A stretch of 64,000 nt of DNA from assembly GCA_012840465.1 (NCBI GenBank), contig DULJ01000067.1, forward strand, positions 1 through 64,000. Direction: 5' to 3'. Below are positions 18,465 to 27,108 of this stretch, one piece after another. Source of the DNA: Caryophanales bacterium. Its GTDB lineage: Bacteria > Bacillota > Bacilli > Bacillales > Bacillaceae_J. How positions within the stretch are numbered: position 1 is the stretch's first letter; the number at the start of each line of letters is the position of its first letter. A program made the position numbers and the translations under genes. The notes under the pieces are model-generated. The model ran no database searches. It worked only from the letters and a program-made list of their open reading frames with translations, and was not told the origin of the DNA.

Positions 18465-19328
18465 ATGGAAACTACCAAACCAACACCTTTTCCGCCACAA
18501 CACCAAAATCAACAACCTGGGATTGAATCATTAATGAATCCCAGACCTGCCTATGATAACCCTAATTACAAGGGAAGCGGTAAGCTTCAAGATAAAGTGG
18601 CCATAATTACCGGGGGGGACAGTGGACAAGGGCGTGCTATTGCCGTCGCCTTTGCGAAAGAAGGGGCTGATGTCGCCATTGTCTATCTTAACGAACATAA
18701 TGACGCCAAGGAAACTAAACAGGTCGTAGAACAGAAAGGGAGACGTTGCCTCGCAATTGCTGGGGATATTGGAGATGAAAACTTTTGCAAACAAGTAATA
18801 GAAAACACAATTAATGAATTTGGGAAATTGGATATCCTTGTGAACAATGCAGCTGAGCAGCATGTGCAATCGAGTCTGGAATTTATCACAACGGAACAAA
18901 TGGAAAAGACATTCCGTACCAATTTTTTTTCCATCTTTCATTTAACAAAAGCCGCCCTTCCGCATATGAAGCAAGGAAGCACCATCATCAACGCGGCATC
19001 GCTGACGGCTTACGAAGGAAATAAACAGCTAATTGATTATTCGGCAACGAAAGGTGCGATTGTCTCTTTTACACGTTCACTTTCGAAATCACTTCAGACA
19101 AAAGGTATCCGCGTGAACGGTGTATGCCCAGGGAATATTTGGACATCATTAATCCCTGCCTCGTTCCCAGCTGATCAAGTGGCGAACTGGGGGGCTAAAA
19201 CACCGATGAAACGGGCTGGACAACCCCAAGAAATTGCACCAGCCTACGTGTTTCTAGCATCGGAGGACTCCTCCTATATGTCGGGGCAGTTCCTGCATGT
19301 AAATGGGGGAATCGTTATTAATGGGTAG
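18465..19328 (+). CDS. Short-chain dehydrogenase/reductase, general stress protein YdaD/GSP39 type
   Basis: This SDR (287 residues) has the N-terminal extension (PFPPQHQ...PGIESLMNPRP) typical of the YdaD/YhdF stress-protein subgroup. Then come a Rossmann motif GGDSGQGRAIA, NNAAEQH, catalytic Ser (NAASLTAYEG) and YSATKGA with catalytic Tyr and Lys. The glycine motif has Gln where related proteins usually have Ile. AAAGGAG stands before the ATG. It closely follows the YdaP-like gene, so joint induction under stress is plausible, but no clear sigma-B promoter was found. Confidence 0.85.
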   Translation: METTKPTPFPPQHQNQQPGIESLMNPRPAYDNPNYKGSGKLQDKVAIITGGDSGQGRAIAVAFAKEGADVAIVYLNEHNDAKETKQVVEQKGRRCLAIAGDIGDENFCKQVIENTINEFGKLDILVNNAAEQHVQSSLEFITTEQMEKTFRTNFFSIFHLTKAALPHMKQGSTIINAASLTAYEGNKQLIDYSATKGAIVSFTRSLSKSLQTKGIRVNGVCPGNIWTSLIPASFPADQVANWGAKTPMKRAGQPQEIAPAYVFLASEDSSYMSGQFLHVNGGIVING

Positions 19329-19374
19329 AAAAATATGATAAAAGTACAAAAAGTGTAAAGGGAGTGCAAAATCA

Positions 19375-20493
19375 ATGAAGATTACAAACATCGAAACTTT
19401 CCCTTTATTCTATCCCCTAACACAGCCTTATGGCGACGCAAATGGTTATAAACAGTATCGCACTTGCTTTTTATTCAGGATTACAACCCAGTCCGGGATT
19501 ACCGGCTGGGGGGAGTGCGTTGACTGGCTACCAACATTAAAACTGGGGTTTGAAAATAGAATTATTCCATTTTTGCTTGGTAAAGAGGCATCCAATCGAA
19601 CACATCTTGTGCATCACGTTAAAAAATGGCACCAACGTGCGGCTGCTGGCATTAGCATGGCACTTACGGAAATAGCGGCAAAATCTGCAGGGCTATCTGT
19701 GTGCGATTTATGGGGAGGAAAATGGAGAAACTATGTGCCGGTTTATGCATCCTTTCAATCCTATACGGAACAAACCGGGTGGGCAAAACATTCTATTTCC
19801 CATATACAGCAGACCTTTGGACTCGGGTTTAATCAGATCAAAGTAAAGGTTGGGGGCAAGGCGTTCCGGGAGGATCTATCACATATTCAACATCTCCATA
19901 ACATGATGACAGAAAATCAGCAGCTTATTTTGGATGCGAACCAAAGCTATGACGTAGCGACAGCACACCAGTGGGGGCACCAAATTTCTAAGTGGAGTAA
20001 CCTTCTTTGGTTTGAAGAACCACTGCCAATCAATCAAGTCCCAAGCTATAAATTGCTTCGTTCAAATTTCCCCGCCCCTATTGCGGGAGGGGAAAACTTG
20101 AAAAATACAACGCAATTTCTTAGCTTTATGCAAGAAGGAGCCTTGGATATTATTCAACCAGATCCTGCGCATGAAGATGGAGTGGATGGATATAGACACA
20201 CCCTTAAGCTGGCCCGTACCTTCGGTGTCAGGGTATCACCGCATACATTTGACGGAGCTTTATCAAGACTGTATTCTTTATTTGCCCAGGCCTGTTTGCC
20301 CCCATGGAGTAAAATGGCCCAACAGGATATTGAGCCCGTAGAATGGGACATAATGGAGAACCCATTTACCTCAATGATTCCAATCGAACCCGTTGCTGGA
20401 TATATAAAGATCCCTTCTGGTACGGGAATAGGGGTTGAATTAGACCAGGAAGTCATAGATAAATATCGCTGGGATGGGTCAATGTATACTTAG
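19375..20493 (+). CDS. Enolase-superfamily enzyme (mandelate racemase/muconate lactonizing type)
   Basis: The 372-residue protein has an N-terminal capping domain and a TIM barrel with the mandelate-racemase-subgroup set: a K-x-K in IKVKVGG, then DANQSYD, WFEEPLP and GGENL for the metal ligands, QPDPAH, and SPHTFDG with the catalytic His. It should abstract a proton next to a carboxylate, probably on a sugar acid. The exact substrate is open. It lies 46 bases after the SDR gene and ends this three-gene run. Confidence 0.85.
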   Translation: MKITNIETFPLFYPLTQPYGDANGYKQYRTCFLFRITTQSGITGWGECVDWLPTLKLGFENRIIPFLLGKEASNRTHLVHHVKKWHQRAAAGISMALTEIAAKSAGLSVCDLWGGKWRNYVPVYASFQSYTEQTGWAKHSISHIQQTFGLGFNQIKVKVGGKAFREDLSHIQHLHNMMTENQQLILDANQSYDVATAHQWGHQISKWSNLLWFEEPLPINQVPSYKLLRSNFPAPIAGGENLKNTTQFLSFMQEGALDIIQPDPAHEDGVDGYRHTLKLARTFGVRVSPHTFDGALSRLYSLFAQACLPPWSKMAQQDIEPVEWDIMENPFTSMIPIEPVAGYIKIPSGTGIGVELDQEVIDKYRWDGSMYT

Positions 20494-20636
20494 TTCAGCT
20501 ATTTTTTCTGTAAACATTAAAATACAAATAAAAAAAGAAGAAGCAGTTCCTCACTAATCGGACATTTTATCTTCTTTGATTTGTTGAATCCTTATAGCAA
20601 TATGAAACAAAAAAGTTCTGGGCGGTAACATTAATA

Positions 20637-20670
20637 GGGTACAAATCGTATAAAGTTTTTGTACCCATTT
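20637..20670. terminator. Hairpin between convergent enolase-type and SASP genes
   Basis: GGGTACAAA pairs with TTTGTACCC, followed by ATTTTATC on the plus strand. The site lies between two convergent genes. Nothing else is recognised in 20494-20756. Confidence 0.5.
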
Positions 20671-20756
20671 TATCTGTTTAATACATTACCCTATTTTTTC
20701 ACCCTGTCATTTCACTTCCTCGTTCCTTATCTCATCGGATTTGTATTCCCCAAGAT

Positions 20757-20948
20757 CTAAGTTAAATTGGAGTTCGACATAGCTTGTCTTATTAAACGTT
20801 TCGTCACTTCTCCACCAACAGAACCATTACCGCGAGAAGTAGTGTTTGCTCCTAATGTAACCCCGAATTCAGATGCAATTTCATATTTCATTTGTTCAAC
20901 AAATTTTTCTACGCCAGGAACAAGTAATTTATTAGATGCATTCGCCAT
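20757..20948 (-). CDS. Alpha/beta-type small acid-soluble spore protein
   Basis: The 63-residue protein is a textbook alpha/beta [27 protein letters not shown] includes the GPR protease cleavage site (EIA-SEFGV), followed by [17 protein letters not shown]. SASPs coat and protect DNA in dormant spores and are degraded at germination. The ATG has GAAGGAAAA upstream. Expression would be in the forespore under sigma-G, although I did not find a convincing promoter. Confidence 0.95.
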   Translation of the reverse strand: MANASNKLLVPGVEKFVEQMKYEIASEFGVTLGANTTSRGNGSVGGEVTKRLIRQAMSNSNLT

Positions 20949-21016
20949 GTTTTTTCCTTCTTTCTTATGAGATTATCTGATGAAACTTGTGCCAGATTAA
21001 AGATAGTTTGTGATTA

Positions 21017-21094
21017 TCATTCATGCTGTATCCCTGTTAAAATGTAGTGATAAAAGAATAAAGAACTAGGATCTAAATTAACGACAAATATCAT
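21017..21094 (-). CDS. Possible 25-residue peptide with ideal ribosome binding site
   Basis: A frame from ATG 21094 to TGA 21017 is preceded by AAGGAGGTG six bases upstream, a perfect match to the 16S tail. The peptide (MIFVVNLDPSSLFFYHY...) resembles nothing I know. It lies upstream of the SASP gene on the same strand. A 13-base direct repeat AAAGATAGTTTGT flanks it (20999-21011 and 21111-21123). It may be a leader peptide or chance. Confidence 0.25.
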   Translation of the reverse strand: MIFVVNLDPSSLFFYHYILTGIQHE

Positions 21095-21222
21095 ATATGA
21101 CACCTCCTTAAAAGATAGTTTGTAAATAAATACGTCAATTATGACAAGAAAAGCTATCCATTATTTGTCCGAAAAGTTTTAAAAGCTTAAAATATGATTA
21201 TTACAAAATAGGAGTGGTGGCA

Positions 21223-21408
21223 TTGAATAAAGAGGAAATTGAAGCGATCATTGGAAAATTAAGAAATGGTGAAATGGAGCAGTATGAAGTAACGAAAGCA
21301 GAATTTCCGGCATTCCGTGAGGTCTTAATCAAACAAAAAGACAAGGAGCAAATTCGCGGTGAAGCCAAAAAAGGTGGAGGAGTTGTTTATACACATGTTC
21401 ATGAGTAA
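21223..21408 (+). CDS. Small hydrophilic protein (61 residues), function unknown
   Basis: The start is taken as TTG 21223, eight bases after GGAG. Two GTG codons further upstream fall inside the ribosome binding site. The product is charged and helical at first (NKEEIEAIIGKLRNGEMEQYEVTKAEF) and ends GGGVVYTHVHE. I do not recognise the family. It is followed 55 bases later by another small gene on the same strand. Confidence 0.6.
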   Translation: MNKEEIEAIIGKLRNGEMEQYEVTKAEFPAFREVLIKQKDKEQIRGEAKKGGGVVYTHVHE

Positions 21409-21463
21409 AGGCATATATAAATAGAGTGTAAATTTATACAGTAGAAGTTTAAGGGGGTGCAAG

Positions 21464-21850
21464 TTGAATTATTTTCAACAAAATCCAGCCTATTGTCATA
21501 TACCTTATGTAACATACAACTATTGGCAATACCCCGATTACCGCTATCAATACCGACCCAATAATGTGGATGTTACGATTTTTAATGAGTCGTTGAGGGC
21601 CTATAGACAACTACTTAAAGATGCCAGCAATGTTTTAAACCATTTAGCGGATTCCAAGTCACTTGCAGCACAGGTCATGGGGGCTGCGGAAGTATCAAAC
21701 CACAAGGAAGTTGACCGTCTTATTAAATCACTCGGAGTTAAATCAGATTTCGTAGTAACTTATAATCCTGATGGAATTCATTTGAAGTTTTTGGCACATG
21801 CACAAGGGAGTGAATGCTGTAAGTTAGATATGGCGATTCGCTGGAGATAA
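21464..21850 (+). CDS. Tyr/Pro-rich N-terminal small protein (128 residues), function unknown
   Basis: The TTG start at 21464 has AAGGGGG seven bases upstream. The first 35 residues are rich in Tyr, Pro and Gln (NPAYCHIPYVTYNYWQYPDYRYQYRP), as in several Bacillus spore-surface proteins. The rest looks globular and helical, ending with a Cys pair (SECCKLDMAIRW). I recognise the style but not a named family. The position among spore genes makes a sporulation role a mild inference. Confidence 0.6.
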   Translation: MNYFQQNPAYCHIPYVTYNYWQYPDYRYQYRPNNVDVTIFNESLRAYRQLLKDASNVLNHLADSKSLAAQVMGAAEVSNHKEVDRLIKSLGVKSDFVVTYNPDGIHLKFLAHAQGSECCKLDMAIRWR

Positions 21851-21869
21851 ATACGTCAATAAAAGAAGG

Positions 21870-21908
21870 AAACACGGTTTGCTTTTTCCGCACATCGTGT
21901 TTTTTTTA
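21870..21908 (+). terminator. Terminator after the Tyr/Pro-rich gene
   Basis: AACACG pairs with CGTGTT across a 19-base loop, followed by eight T residues. Confidence 0.65.
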
Positions 21909-22006
21909 TGCAGGTTTCATATATATATTTTGGACAAGACTTTATTTATTTATTCAGATCTAGTAAAGTTAAAGTAAGATTGCTAGAAAGGGAGATTAAG
22001 AGTATC

Positions 22007-23209
22007 ATGAGATTTTTCAAGACATGGTTCATGATTCCAATTATAGTTTGTGGCTTAATACTGTCAGGTACGACAACAATTCATGCCAGTTCTTCTGCTG
22101 TATTATATACTAATGCCCCTACTAATACGTACAAAGCCAGTTTTTTAAAAGACATTGAAAAGATTATTCAGGAAGCAATGAGAAATCGGCAAAATACAGT
22201 TGTGATCCAATATAAGGGATCTACAGATCAATTGTTAGATGTGATAAGTGGCTATATTGGTAAGGCAATTGAAAACGATGAATATTTGAACTATTCGTGT
22301 CGCAGTGTAAATGTGGCCTATAAAGCATATGGAACAGATATTACAATCACACTCAAATTTACATATTATGAATCAGCAGCTGAAATGAAGTATGTTGATC
22401 AACAAGTAAAAGCAATTTTGGCTAAGATCATAAAGCCCGAAATGAATAATCACGAAAAAGTAAAAGCTGTCCATGATTATCTTGTATTGAATTTGGGGTA
22501 TGACACTACCTTGAACAGCAATTCTCCCTATACAGCTTTAAAAAAAGGCGTAACAGCGTGTAATGGGTATGCCATGCTTGCCTATAAAATGTTGAAGGAA
22601 TTAGGCTTTGAGGTACGTTTGATTAGCGGTGTTGCCAGCAGTCAAGTATATAAAACTCAAAACCATGCGTGGAATTTAGTAAAGCTGGACGACAAATGGT
22701 ATCATCTTGATGTAACATGGGATGATCCTGTTCCCGATGAATCTGGTCGAGTTTTTTATGATTATTACTTACTAACGGATAAAGAAATTTCAAAAAATCA
22801 TAGTTGGAAACAAGGAGGAATAAATGGTGAAGAAAAGCCATACCCTGCTTCAACTACTGCTTATTTAGACCTGCTGCAATCAAAGCTTTCTTCAACAAAT
22901 GAAGCGGAACGTTATCAAGAATTAATGGAAACGATAGGTTTACAATACATGCTTCCGGAATACACTGCAGGTCGTTTAATTGAACTTAGCGATATGATTG
23001 ACAATCAATTTGCAGGCTATAAAAACGAATTTAACCTTCGCTACATTGATAACAAAGGTGATTTGAACGCAAACCTAAGACAAATTATTTATGATAATGC
23101 TATTAAGAATAAAGTAAAATCATGGAGTTTTGTCACTTTCCCTTATATTAGGGGGACAACGTCTTTTGACCAAATGGTTATGATTTCTGATATTGTTTAC
23201 CAAAAATGA
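22007..23209 (+). CDS. Secreted transglutaminase-like protein
   Basis: The protein (400 residues) starts at ATG 22007, behind AAAGGGAG; the frame is open further upstream but runs through a terminator. Residues 1-27 form a signal peptide (WFMIPIIVCGLILSG...IHA). The core has the transglutaminase/cysteine-protease triad: Cys in GVTACNGYAMLAYKMLKELG, His in NHAWNLVKLDDKWYHLD and Asp in VTWDDP. Such exported domains cross-link or hydrolyse peptide bonds in the envelope. The 100-residue C-terminal tail is unassigned. Confidence 0.8.
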   Translation: MRFFKTWFMIPIIVCGLILSGTTTIHASSSAVLYTNAPTNTYKASFLKDIEKIIQEAMRNRQNTVVIQYKGSTDQLLDVISGYIGKAIENDEYLNYSCRSVNVAYKAYGTDITITLKFTYYESAAEMKYVDQQVKAILAKIIKPEMNNHEKVKAVHDYLVLNLGYDTTLNSNSPYTALKKGVTACNGYAMLAYKMLKELGFEVRLISGVASSQVYKTQNHAWNLVKLDDKWYHLDVTWDDPVPDESGRVFYDYYLLTDKEISKNHSWKQGGINGEEKPYPASTTAYLDLLQSKLSSTNEAERYQELMETIGLQYMLPEYTAGRLIELSDMIDNQFAGYKNEFNLRYIDNKGDLNANLRQIIYDNAIKNKVKSWSFVTFPYIRGTTSFDQMVMISDIVYQK

Positions 23210-23277
23210 TTGCAAGTATAACAGCAATGTGTTAAATCTAATATAGATGAAAAAAATTTAATATTTTAGCGTTACTA

Positions 23278-23363
23278 CTAGGGGTGCTGAAAAGGCTGAG
23301 AAAGACGATTGTCTTAACCCTTAAACCTGATCTAGATAATTCTAGCGTAGGGAAGTGGTGCTT
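23278..23363 (+). promoter_or_regulatory. TPP riboswitch (THI box) of thiZXY
   Basis: CTAGGGGTGCTG, GGCTGAGA, ACCCTTAAACCTGATC and GCGTAGGGAAG appear in the THI-box order. A terminator follows at 23417. It is a second, independent TPP aptamer in the window and should shut down the transporter operon when thiamine pyrophosphate is plentiful. Confidence 0.95.
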
Positions 23364-23416
23364 GGTGTCACTAATTATTTACCTTATTTTATATTGACAT
23401 CATTCATGTTGAATAC

Positions 23417-23450
23417 AACCACTTCCATTTTAATAGAGGTGGTTTTTTAT
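23417..23450 (+). terminator. Riboswitch-controlled terminator before thiZ
   Basis: AACCACTTC pairs with GAGGTGGTT (one G-U), followed by TTTTATTTT, 25 bases before the first gene. Confidence 0.85.
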
Positions 23451-23474
23451 TTTCTAAAAAAAAGGGGATATCCT

Positions 23475-24245
23475 ATGAAAGAGCAAACTGCATTGCAATT
23501 TACGGATGTTAGTTTTACATATAGTGGAAAGAGTCCTGCCATTGTTGAAAAATTAAATTTCAACGTAAAAGATGGTGAATTTGTAAGTATTATTGGACCA
23601 AGCGGCTCTGGAAAAACAACATTATTCCGGCTGATTACAGGTCTTGAAAATCCCACCGCTGGGGACGTAATAATTAATGGTTCAGCTTCTAGCTGTCGTT
23701 TAGGCAGTGTGGGCTATATGCCCCAACAAGATTTGCTTTTACCTTGGCGAACTGTCTTGGAAAATGTAACATTGCCGTTGGAAATGGAGGCATCCAAACA
23801 AATGGTTTCAAAGGTCGAATTGTATGACCTGCTTCAGGAATTTGGTTTGAAGGGTATTGAACACTCCTATCCAGCACAGTTATCTGGTGGAATGAAGCAG
23901 CGCGTCTCGTTCCTTAGAACAATCATTACAGGTTCTAATATTTTGTTGTTGGACGAACCATTCAGTGCGTTAGATGCCATTACAAGATTAACGATGCAAG
24001 AGTGGCTTTTGGAGAAATGGGAGAAAATGCGAAAGACTATTTTATTTATTACACATGATGTAGATGAAGCCCTTTTCTTGTCTGATCGGATTTTTGTAAT
24101 CAATGGAACTCCGATAGAGAAATTTACGGAAGTTACAGTTTCGTTATCACGGCCAAGGAAAATAAGAGATCTTGCCAGGCAAGAAATTGTAAATATAAAG
24201 GAACAACTAATAGATCAGCTTCGGATGAAGGTGCACCATGGATAA
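23475..24245 (+). CDS. thiZ: ABC transporter ATPase of the ThiXYZ pyrimidine-precursor importer
   Basis: The ATPase (256 residues) has Walker A GPSGSGKTT, the Q-loop MPQQDLLLPW, signature LSGGMKQRV, Walker B ILLLDEPF and the switch His in THDVDEA. The frame is open upstream through the riboswitch, but ATG 23475 with AAAGGGGATATCC is the real start. It overlaps the permease gene by eight bases. The TPP riboswitch and the NMT1-like binding protein identify the system as the thiamine pyrimidine-precursor importer rather than a nitrate or sulfonate system. Confidence 0.88.
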   Translation: MKEQTALQFTDVSFTYSGKSPAIVEKLNFNVKDGEFVSIIGPSGSGKTTLFRLITGLENPTAGDVIINGSASSCRLGSVGYMPQQDLLLPWRTVLENVTLPLEMEASKQMVSKVELYDLLQEFGLKGIEHSYPAQLSGGMKQRVSFLRTIITGSNILLLDEPFSALDAITRLTMQEWLLEKWEKMRKTILFITHDVDEALFLSDRIFVINGTPIEKFTEVTVSLSRPRKIRDLARQEIVNIKEQLIDQLRMKVHHG

Positions 24246-24990
24246 ACTGAAATATTATTTTTCATCTATAATGATAGTTTTATTTATTTTTATTTTCTGG
24301 GAAATAGGAGCAGCGATTGTTAATAAGAAGTTTATTTTACCTTCACCAATTCAAATACTGCTTAAACTATGGGACCTGAAAGGCGTTCTGTTTTTAAAAC
24401 ATTTACCGGCAACGATGTTAATTATTATATTAGGATTATTGATTTCTATTATTATTGGTGTGGGTTTAGCGGTTTGGATGAATATGAATAAGTCGGTAGA
24501 AAAAGCTTTTTACCCTCTTTTAATAGCATCACAAACCATTCCTATTATTGCATTGGCCCCAATTTTTGTCCTTTGGTTTGGCTATTCAATATGGAGTAAG
24601 GTTGTAGTTACCGTTTTGATCACATTTTTCCCGATTACAGTGAGTACATTTGATGGTTTACGGTCAATTAAAAGAGAGCTAGAAGAATTATTTTTAACGA
24701 TGGGTGCATCGAAAAAAGAAATCTTTATTAAATTAAGCATTCCTACTGCGTTACCCTTCTTTTTTTCTGGATTAAAGGTGGCTGTTACTTTAAGTGTAAT
24801 TGGGGCCGCCATCGGAGAATGGTTAGGGGCCCAAGCTGGCTTAGGGTATTTTAGCCGCAGAATGATGACTCAATTTGATGGAGCAGGTGTATTTGCACCA
24901 ATCATATTATTATCTTCTGTCGGTATTATTTTATTTTTAGTAGTAACCTATTTTGAAAAAAGATCATTTAAGTGGAGGGAAATAAAGTGA
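24238..24990 (+). CDS. thiX: ABC transporter permease ThiX
   Basis: The permease (250 residues) has about six transmembrane helices and the cytoplasmic coupling loop ELFLTMGASKKEIFIKLSIP of the binding-protein-dependent family. It overlaps the ATPase gene at the 5' end and the binding-protein gene (GTGA) at the 3' end, a tightly coupled operon. It forms the membrane channel of the thiamine-precursor importer. Confidence 0.88.
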   Translation: MDKLKYYFSSIMIVLFIFIFWEIGAAIVNKKFILPSPIQILLKLWDLKGVLFLKHLPATMLIIILGLLISIIIGVGLAVWMNMNKSVEKAFYPLLIASQTIPIIALAPIFVLWFGYSIWSKVVVTVLITFFPITVSTFDGLRSIKRELEELFLTMGASKKEIFIKLSIPTALPFFFSGLKVAVTLSVIGAAIGEWLGAQAGLGYFSRRMMTQFDGAGVFAPIILLSSVGIILFLVVTYFEKRSFKWREIK

Positions 24991-25976
24991 AAAAATGGTT
25001 GTCTTTAATTTTATTAGTAGTATTGCTATTTACTACAGCAGCTTGCGGTACGGGTAAGGAAAAACAATTAAAAAACGTGAGCATCATGTTAGACTGGTAT
25101 CCAAACGCTTTACATACTTTTCTTTATGTAGCTAAGGAAAAAGGTTATTTTGCAGAAGAAGGGGTTAATCTTGAAATTCAGTATCCGGCTAATCCAACGG
25201 ACCCACTTAATTTAGCTGCTGCAGGAAAAGTAACTTTAGGCTTATATTACCAGCCAGATGTCATTATTGCTCGTGCTAATGAAAATATTCCGATCAAATC
25301 TGTTGCATCGATCGTTCGGGCACCATTAAATCATATCGTCTTTATGGAGGATAGCCCGATAAAGTCTCCTAAGGATTTAGAAGGGAAGACGGTCGGTTAT
25401 CCGGGAATTGCCTTAAATGAATCGTTGCTGAAAACGATGGTTGAACATGACGGTGGTGATTCTAGTAAAATCGAATTGGTCGATGTTGGTTTTGATTTAG
25501 GGGCATCTATTGTAGCAGAGAAGGTAGATGCTGTTATCGGCGCTTTCATTAATCATGAAGTACCTGTTCTAAAGCAAAAAGGGTATGAAACGAGAAATTT
25601 TAATCCAGTTGAATATGGTGTACCCGCTTATAGTGAAGTTGTCTTAGTAACAAGCGATGAAACTTTAAAAAACCAGAAACAAGAAATAGAGGCATTTTGG
25701 AGGGCAGCTGTTAAGGGGTATGAGTTTACGAAAGCAAATCCTGAGGAAGCCTTACAAATTTTATTAACAAATCAAGATGAGGCAAACTTTCCGTTAGTAC
25801 CTGAAGTTGAGAAAGAAAGCTTAAGCATATTAATGTCAATGATGGAGTCCGACCAAGCACCATTTGGTAGCCAAACAACGGAATCATGGAAGGAAGTAAC
25901 GGATTGGCTTAAAGAATCCGGGTTAGTGAATTCAGCTCCAAATGTAGAAGCAATGTTTATGACATTATCTAAATAA
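24987..25976 (+). CDS. thiY: Lipoprotein substrate-binding protein ThiY (NMT1/THI5-like)
   Basis: The 329-residue lipoprotein starts at GTG 24987, with GGAGGGA upstream, overlapping the permease stop by four bases. A signal peptide ends in the lipobox TTAAC-G near residue 20. The mature part opens with the NMT1/THI5 pattern SIMLDWYPNALHTFLYVAKEKGYF and contains GLYYQPDVIIARANENIPIKSVA. ThiY binds formylaminopyrimidine-type thiamine breakdown products for salvage. The TPP riboswitch supports this assignment. Confidence 0.88.
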   Translation: MKKWLSLILLVVLLFTTAACGTGKEKQLKNVSIMLDWYPNALHTFLYVAKEKGYFAEEGVNLEIQYPANPTDPLNLAAAGKVTLGLYYQPDVIIARANENIPIKSVASIVRAPLNHIVFMEDSPIKSPKDLEGKTVGYPGIALNESLLKTMVEHDGGDSSKIELVDVGFDLGASIVAEKVDAVIGAFINHEVPVLKQKGYETRNFNPVEYGVPAYSEVVLVTSDETLKNQKQEIEAFWRAAVKGYEFTKANPEEALQILLTNQDEANFPLVPEVEKESLSILMSMMESDQAPFGSQTTESWKEVTDWLKESGLVNSAPNVEAMFMTLSK

Positions 25977-25997
25977 CGGAAAAGTCAGAAAATATGT

Positions 25998-26026
25998 TGT
26001 ACTTGAAAAAAAGATAAAATATAATA
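25998..26026 (+). promoter_or_regulatory. Promoter of the 73-residue protein gene
   Basis: TTGTAC (25998-26003) and a perfect TATAAT (26021-26026) are separated by 17 bases. A second TATAAT (26039-26044) lies just downstream within GGGTATATAAT. Confidence 0.5.
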
Positions 26027-26072
26027 ATTTTAGGGTATATAATCCCGAATACATTTGCGAGAGGGTGTTAAA

Positions 26073-26294
26073 ATGGAATTTGTTTTAAGTTGTAAGGGTA
26101 GTGCTGAACCTTGTGAGGTTATTTTTGATCATGATAATGGTCGTTATATGCTTAGGAAAGCAGACCGTAGCGGTGAGTTTTTTAACACCCCACAGCAATT
26201 GGTCGAATGGATCGAAGAAAACTGGACGATAAAGGACTTCTATGATCCGGAGGAGTTTATTAAAATGGTGAATGAAATAAAAAACAATCTTTAA
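26073..26294 (+). CDS. Small acidic protein (73 residues), function unknown
   Basis: The start is ATG 26073 with GAGGG upstream; a TTG at 26055 is in frame but lacks a ribosome binding site. The product is compact and acidic, with two Cys (SCKGSAEPCEV) and a C-terminal helix containing PQQLVEWIEENW. I do not recognise the family. It has its own promoter and a strong terminator. Confidence 0.65.
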   Translation: MEFVLSCKGSAEPCEVIFDHDNGRYMLRKADRSGEFFNTPQQLVEWIEENWTIKDFYDPEEFIKMVNEIKNNL

Positions 26295-26310
26295 CTACTC
26301 TCCCATGTGA

Positions 26311-26350
26311 AAAGCAAACCCTCGCTTTAGGCAAGGGTTTGCTTTATTTG
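26311..26350 (+). terminator. Terminator of the 73-residue protein gene
   Basis: AAAGCAAACCCT pairs with AGGGTTTGCTTT, followed by a T-rich tract. The Bacillus-type intergenic repeat begins directly after it. Confidence 0.88.
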
Positions 26351-26352
26351 TT

Positions 26353-26451
26353 ATGTCTAGCTCCAGCGACCAGCGACTCGTAAACTTCACACATCTTCCT
26401 ACGATAAGTCAACATCGATTCGCTCCAGTTTATACGTCGCTAAACGGTTCT
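26353..26451. repeat. Bacillus-type intergenic repeat (TAGCTCCAGCG class), long copy
   Basis: The stretch opens TGTCTAGCTCCAGCGACC and includes AGCGACTCGTAAAC and, near its end, CGTCGCTAAACGG. The opening and closing parts match a second, shorter copy at 33267-33325. The class is familiar as a dispersed intergenic repeat in Bacillus genomes, but here I rely on the two copies visible. Confidence 0.6.
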
Positions 26452-26452
26452 A

Positions 26453-26644
26453 TTAATATACCCAAGAAGCACCAACGATAATTAAAAGGATGAATAGTAC
26501 AACGATTAAAGCAAATCCACGTCCGTAGCCGCAACCACCCATACCATAACCTCCGCCTCCGTAGCCGCAGCCGCCCATACCCATACCATAGCCTCCGCCT
26601 CCGTAGCCGCAGCATCCGCCTCCAAGTCCACCGTATCCGTACAT
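26453..26644 (-). CDS. YjcZ-family glycine-rich sporulation peptide
   Basis: The 63-residue peptide starts at ATG 26644 behind AAGGAGTT. The N-terminal two thirds are built of Gly, Tyr and Met/Cys repeats ([17 protein letters not shown]...), and the C-terminus is the conserved hydrophobic helix [17 protein letters not shown]. This is the YjcZ family of small sporulation-associated membrane peptides. A divergent paralogue lies 260 bases to the right. Confidence 0.88.
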   Translation of the reverse strand: MYGYGGLGGGCCGYGGGGYGMGMGGCGYGGGGYGMGGCGYGRGFALIVVLFILLIIVGASWVY

Positions 26645-26904
26645 ATAGTTCAACTCCTTTCTGAGAATGTAAACCATTATATAATTATGTGTTGCTTACA
26701 GAATGTCTTTCTAACAATCTGTACATTAATAAGATATGGAAAACGAAATTAATCTGTATAGTTATTTGCCCTGTTTATTATAAAATGGGCGTTTATATTT
26801 TTGTCTCTGTTTTCAGAAATTATAGGGGATATGCCTATAACATTTATGAACATTTGTCATAGGTTAATAGTGTAGTTACAGTATTTAACAGGAGGGGAAT
26901 TAAT

Positions 26905-27045
26905 ATGATGTATGGATATGGTGGCTATGGATATGGAGATTGTTGTGGTTATGGTTATGGATGTGGATGTGGTGGAAATGGTTTTGCTTTAATCGTAGTT
27001 TTATTTATTCTTCTAATTATCGTAGGCGCTGTAAGTTGTGCATGA
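26905..27045 (+). CDS. YjcZ-family glycine/cysteine-rich peptide
   Basis: The 46-residue peptide begins at ATG 26905, seven bases after AGGAGGGGA. A Gly/Tyr/Cys-rich head ([17 protein letters not shown]) is followed by the same helix [17 protein letters not shown] as its neighbour, then VSCA. It is one of three YjcZ-type units within 850 bases, clearly the result of local duplication. Confidence 0.85.
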   Translation: MMYGYGGYGYGDCCGYGYGCGCGGNGFALIVVLFILLIIVGAVSCA

Positions 27046-27064
27046 GTCGGCTTGAAGTGGAACT

Positions 27065-27099
27065 GTAGTCCTCTCTTGATGAGTGGGGCTACCTTTTTT
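27065..27099 (+). terminator. Terminator of the second YjcZ gene
   Basis: GTAGTCC and GGGGCTAC bracket a hairpin followed by CTTTTTT. Confidence 0.7.
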
Positions 27100-27108
27100 A
27101 GTTACGGA

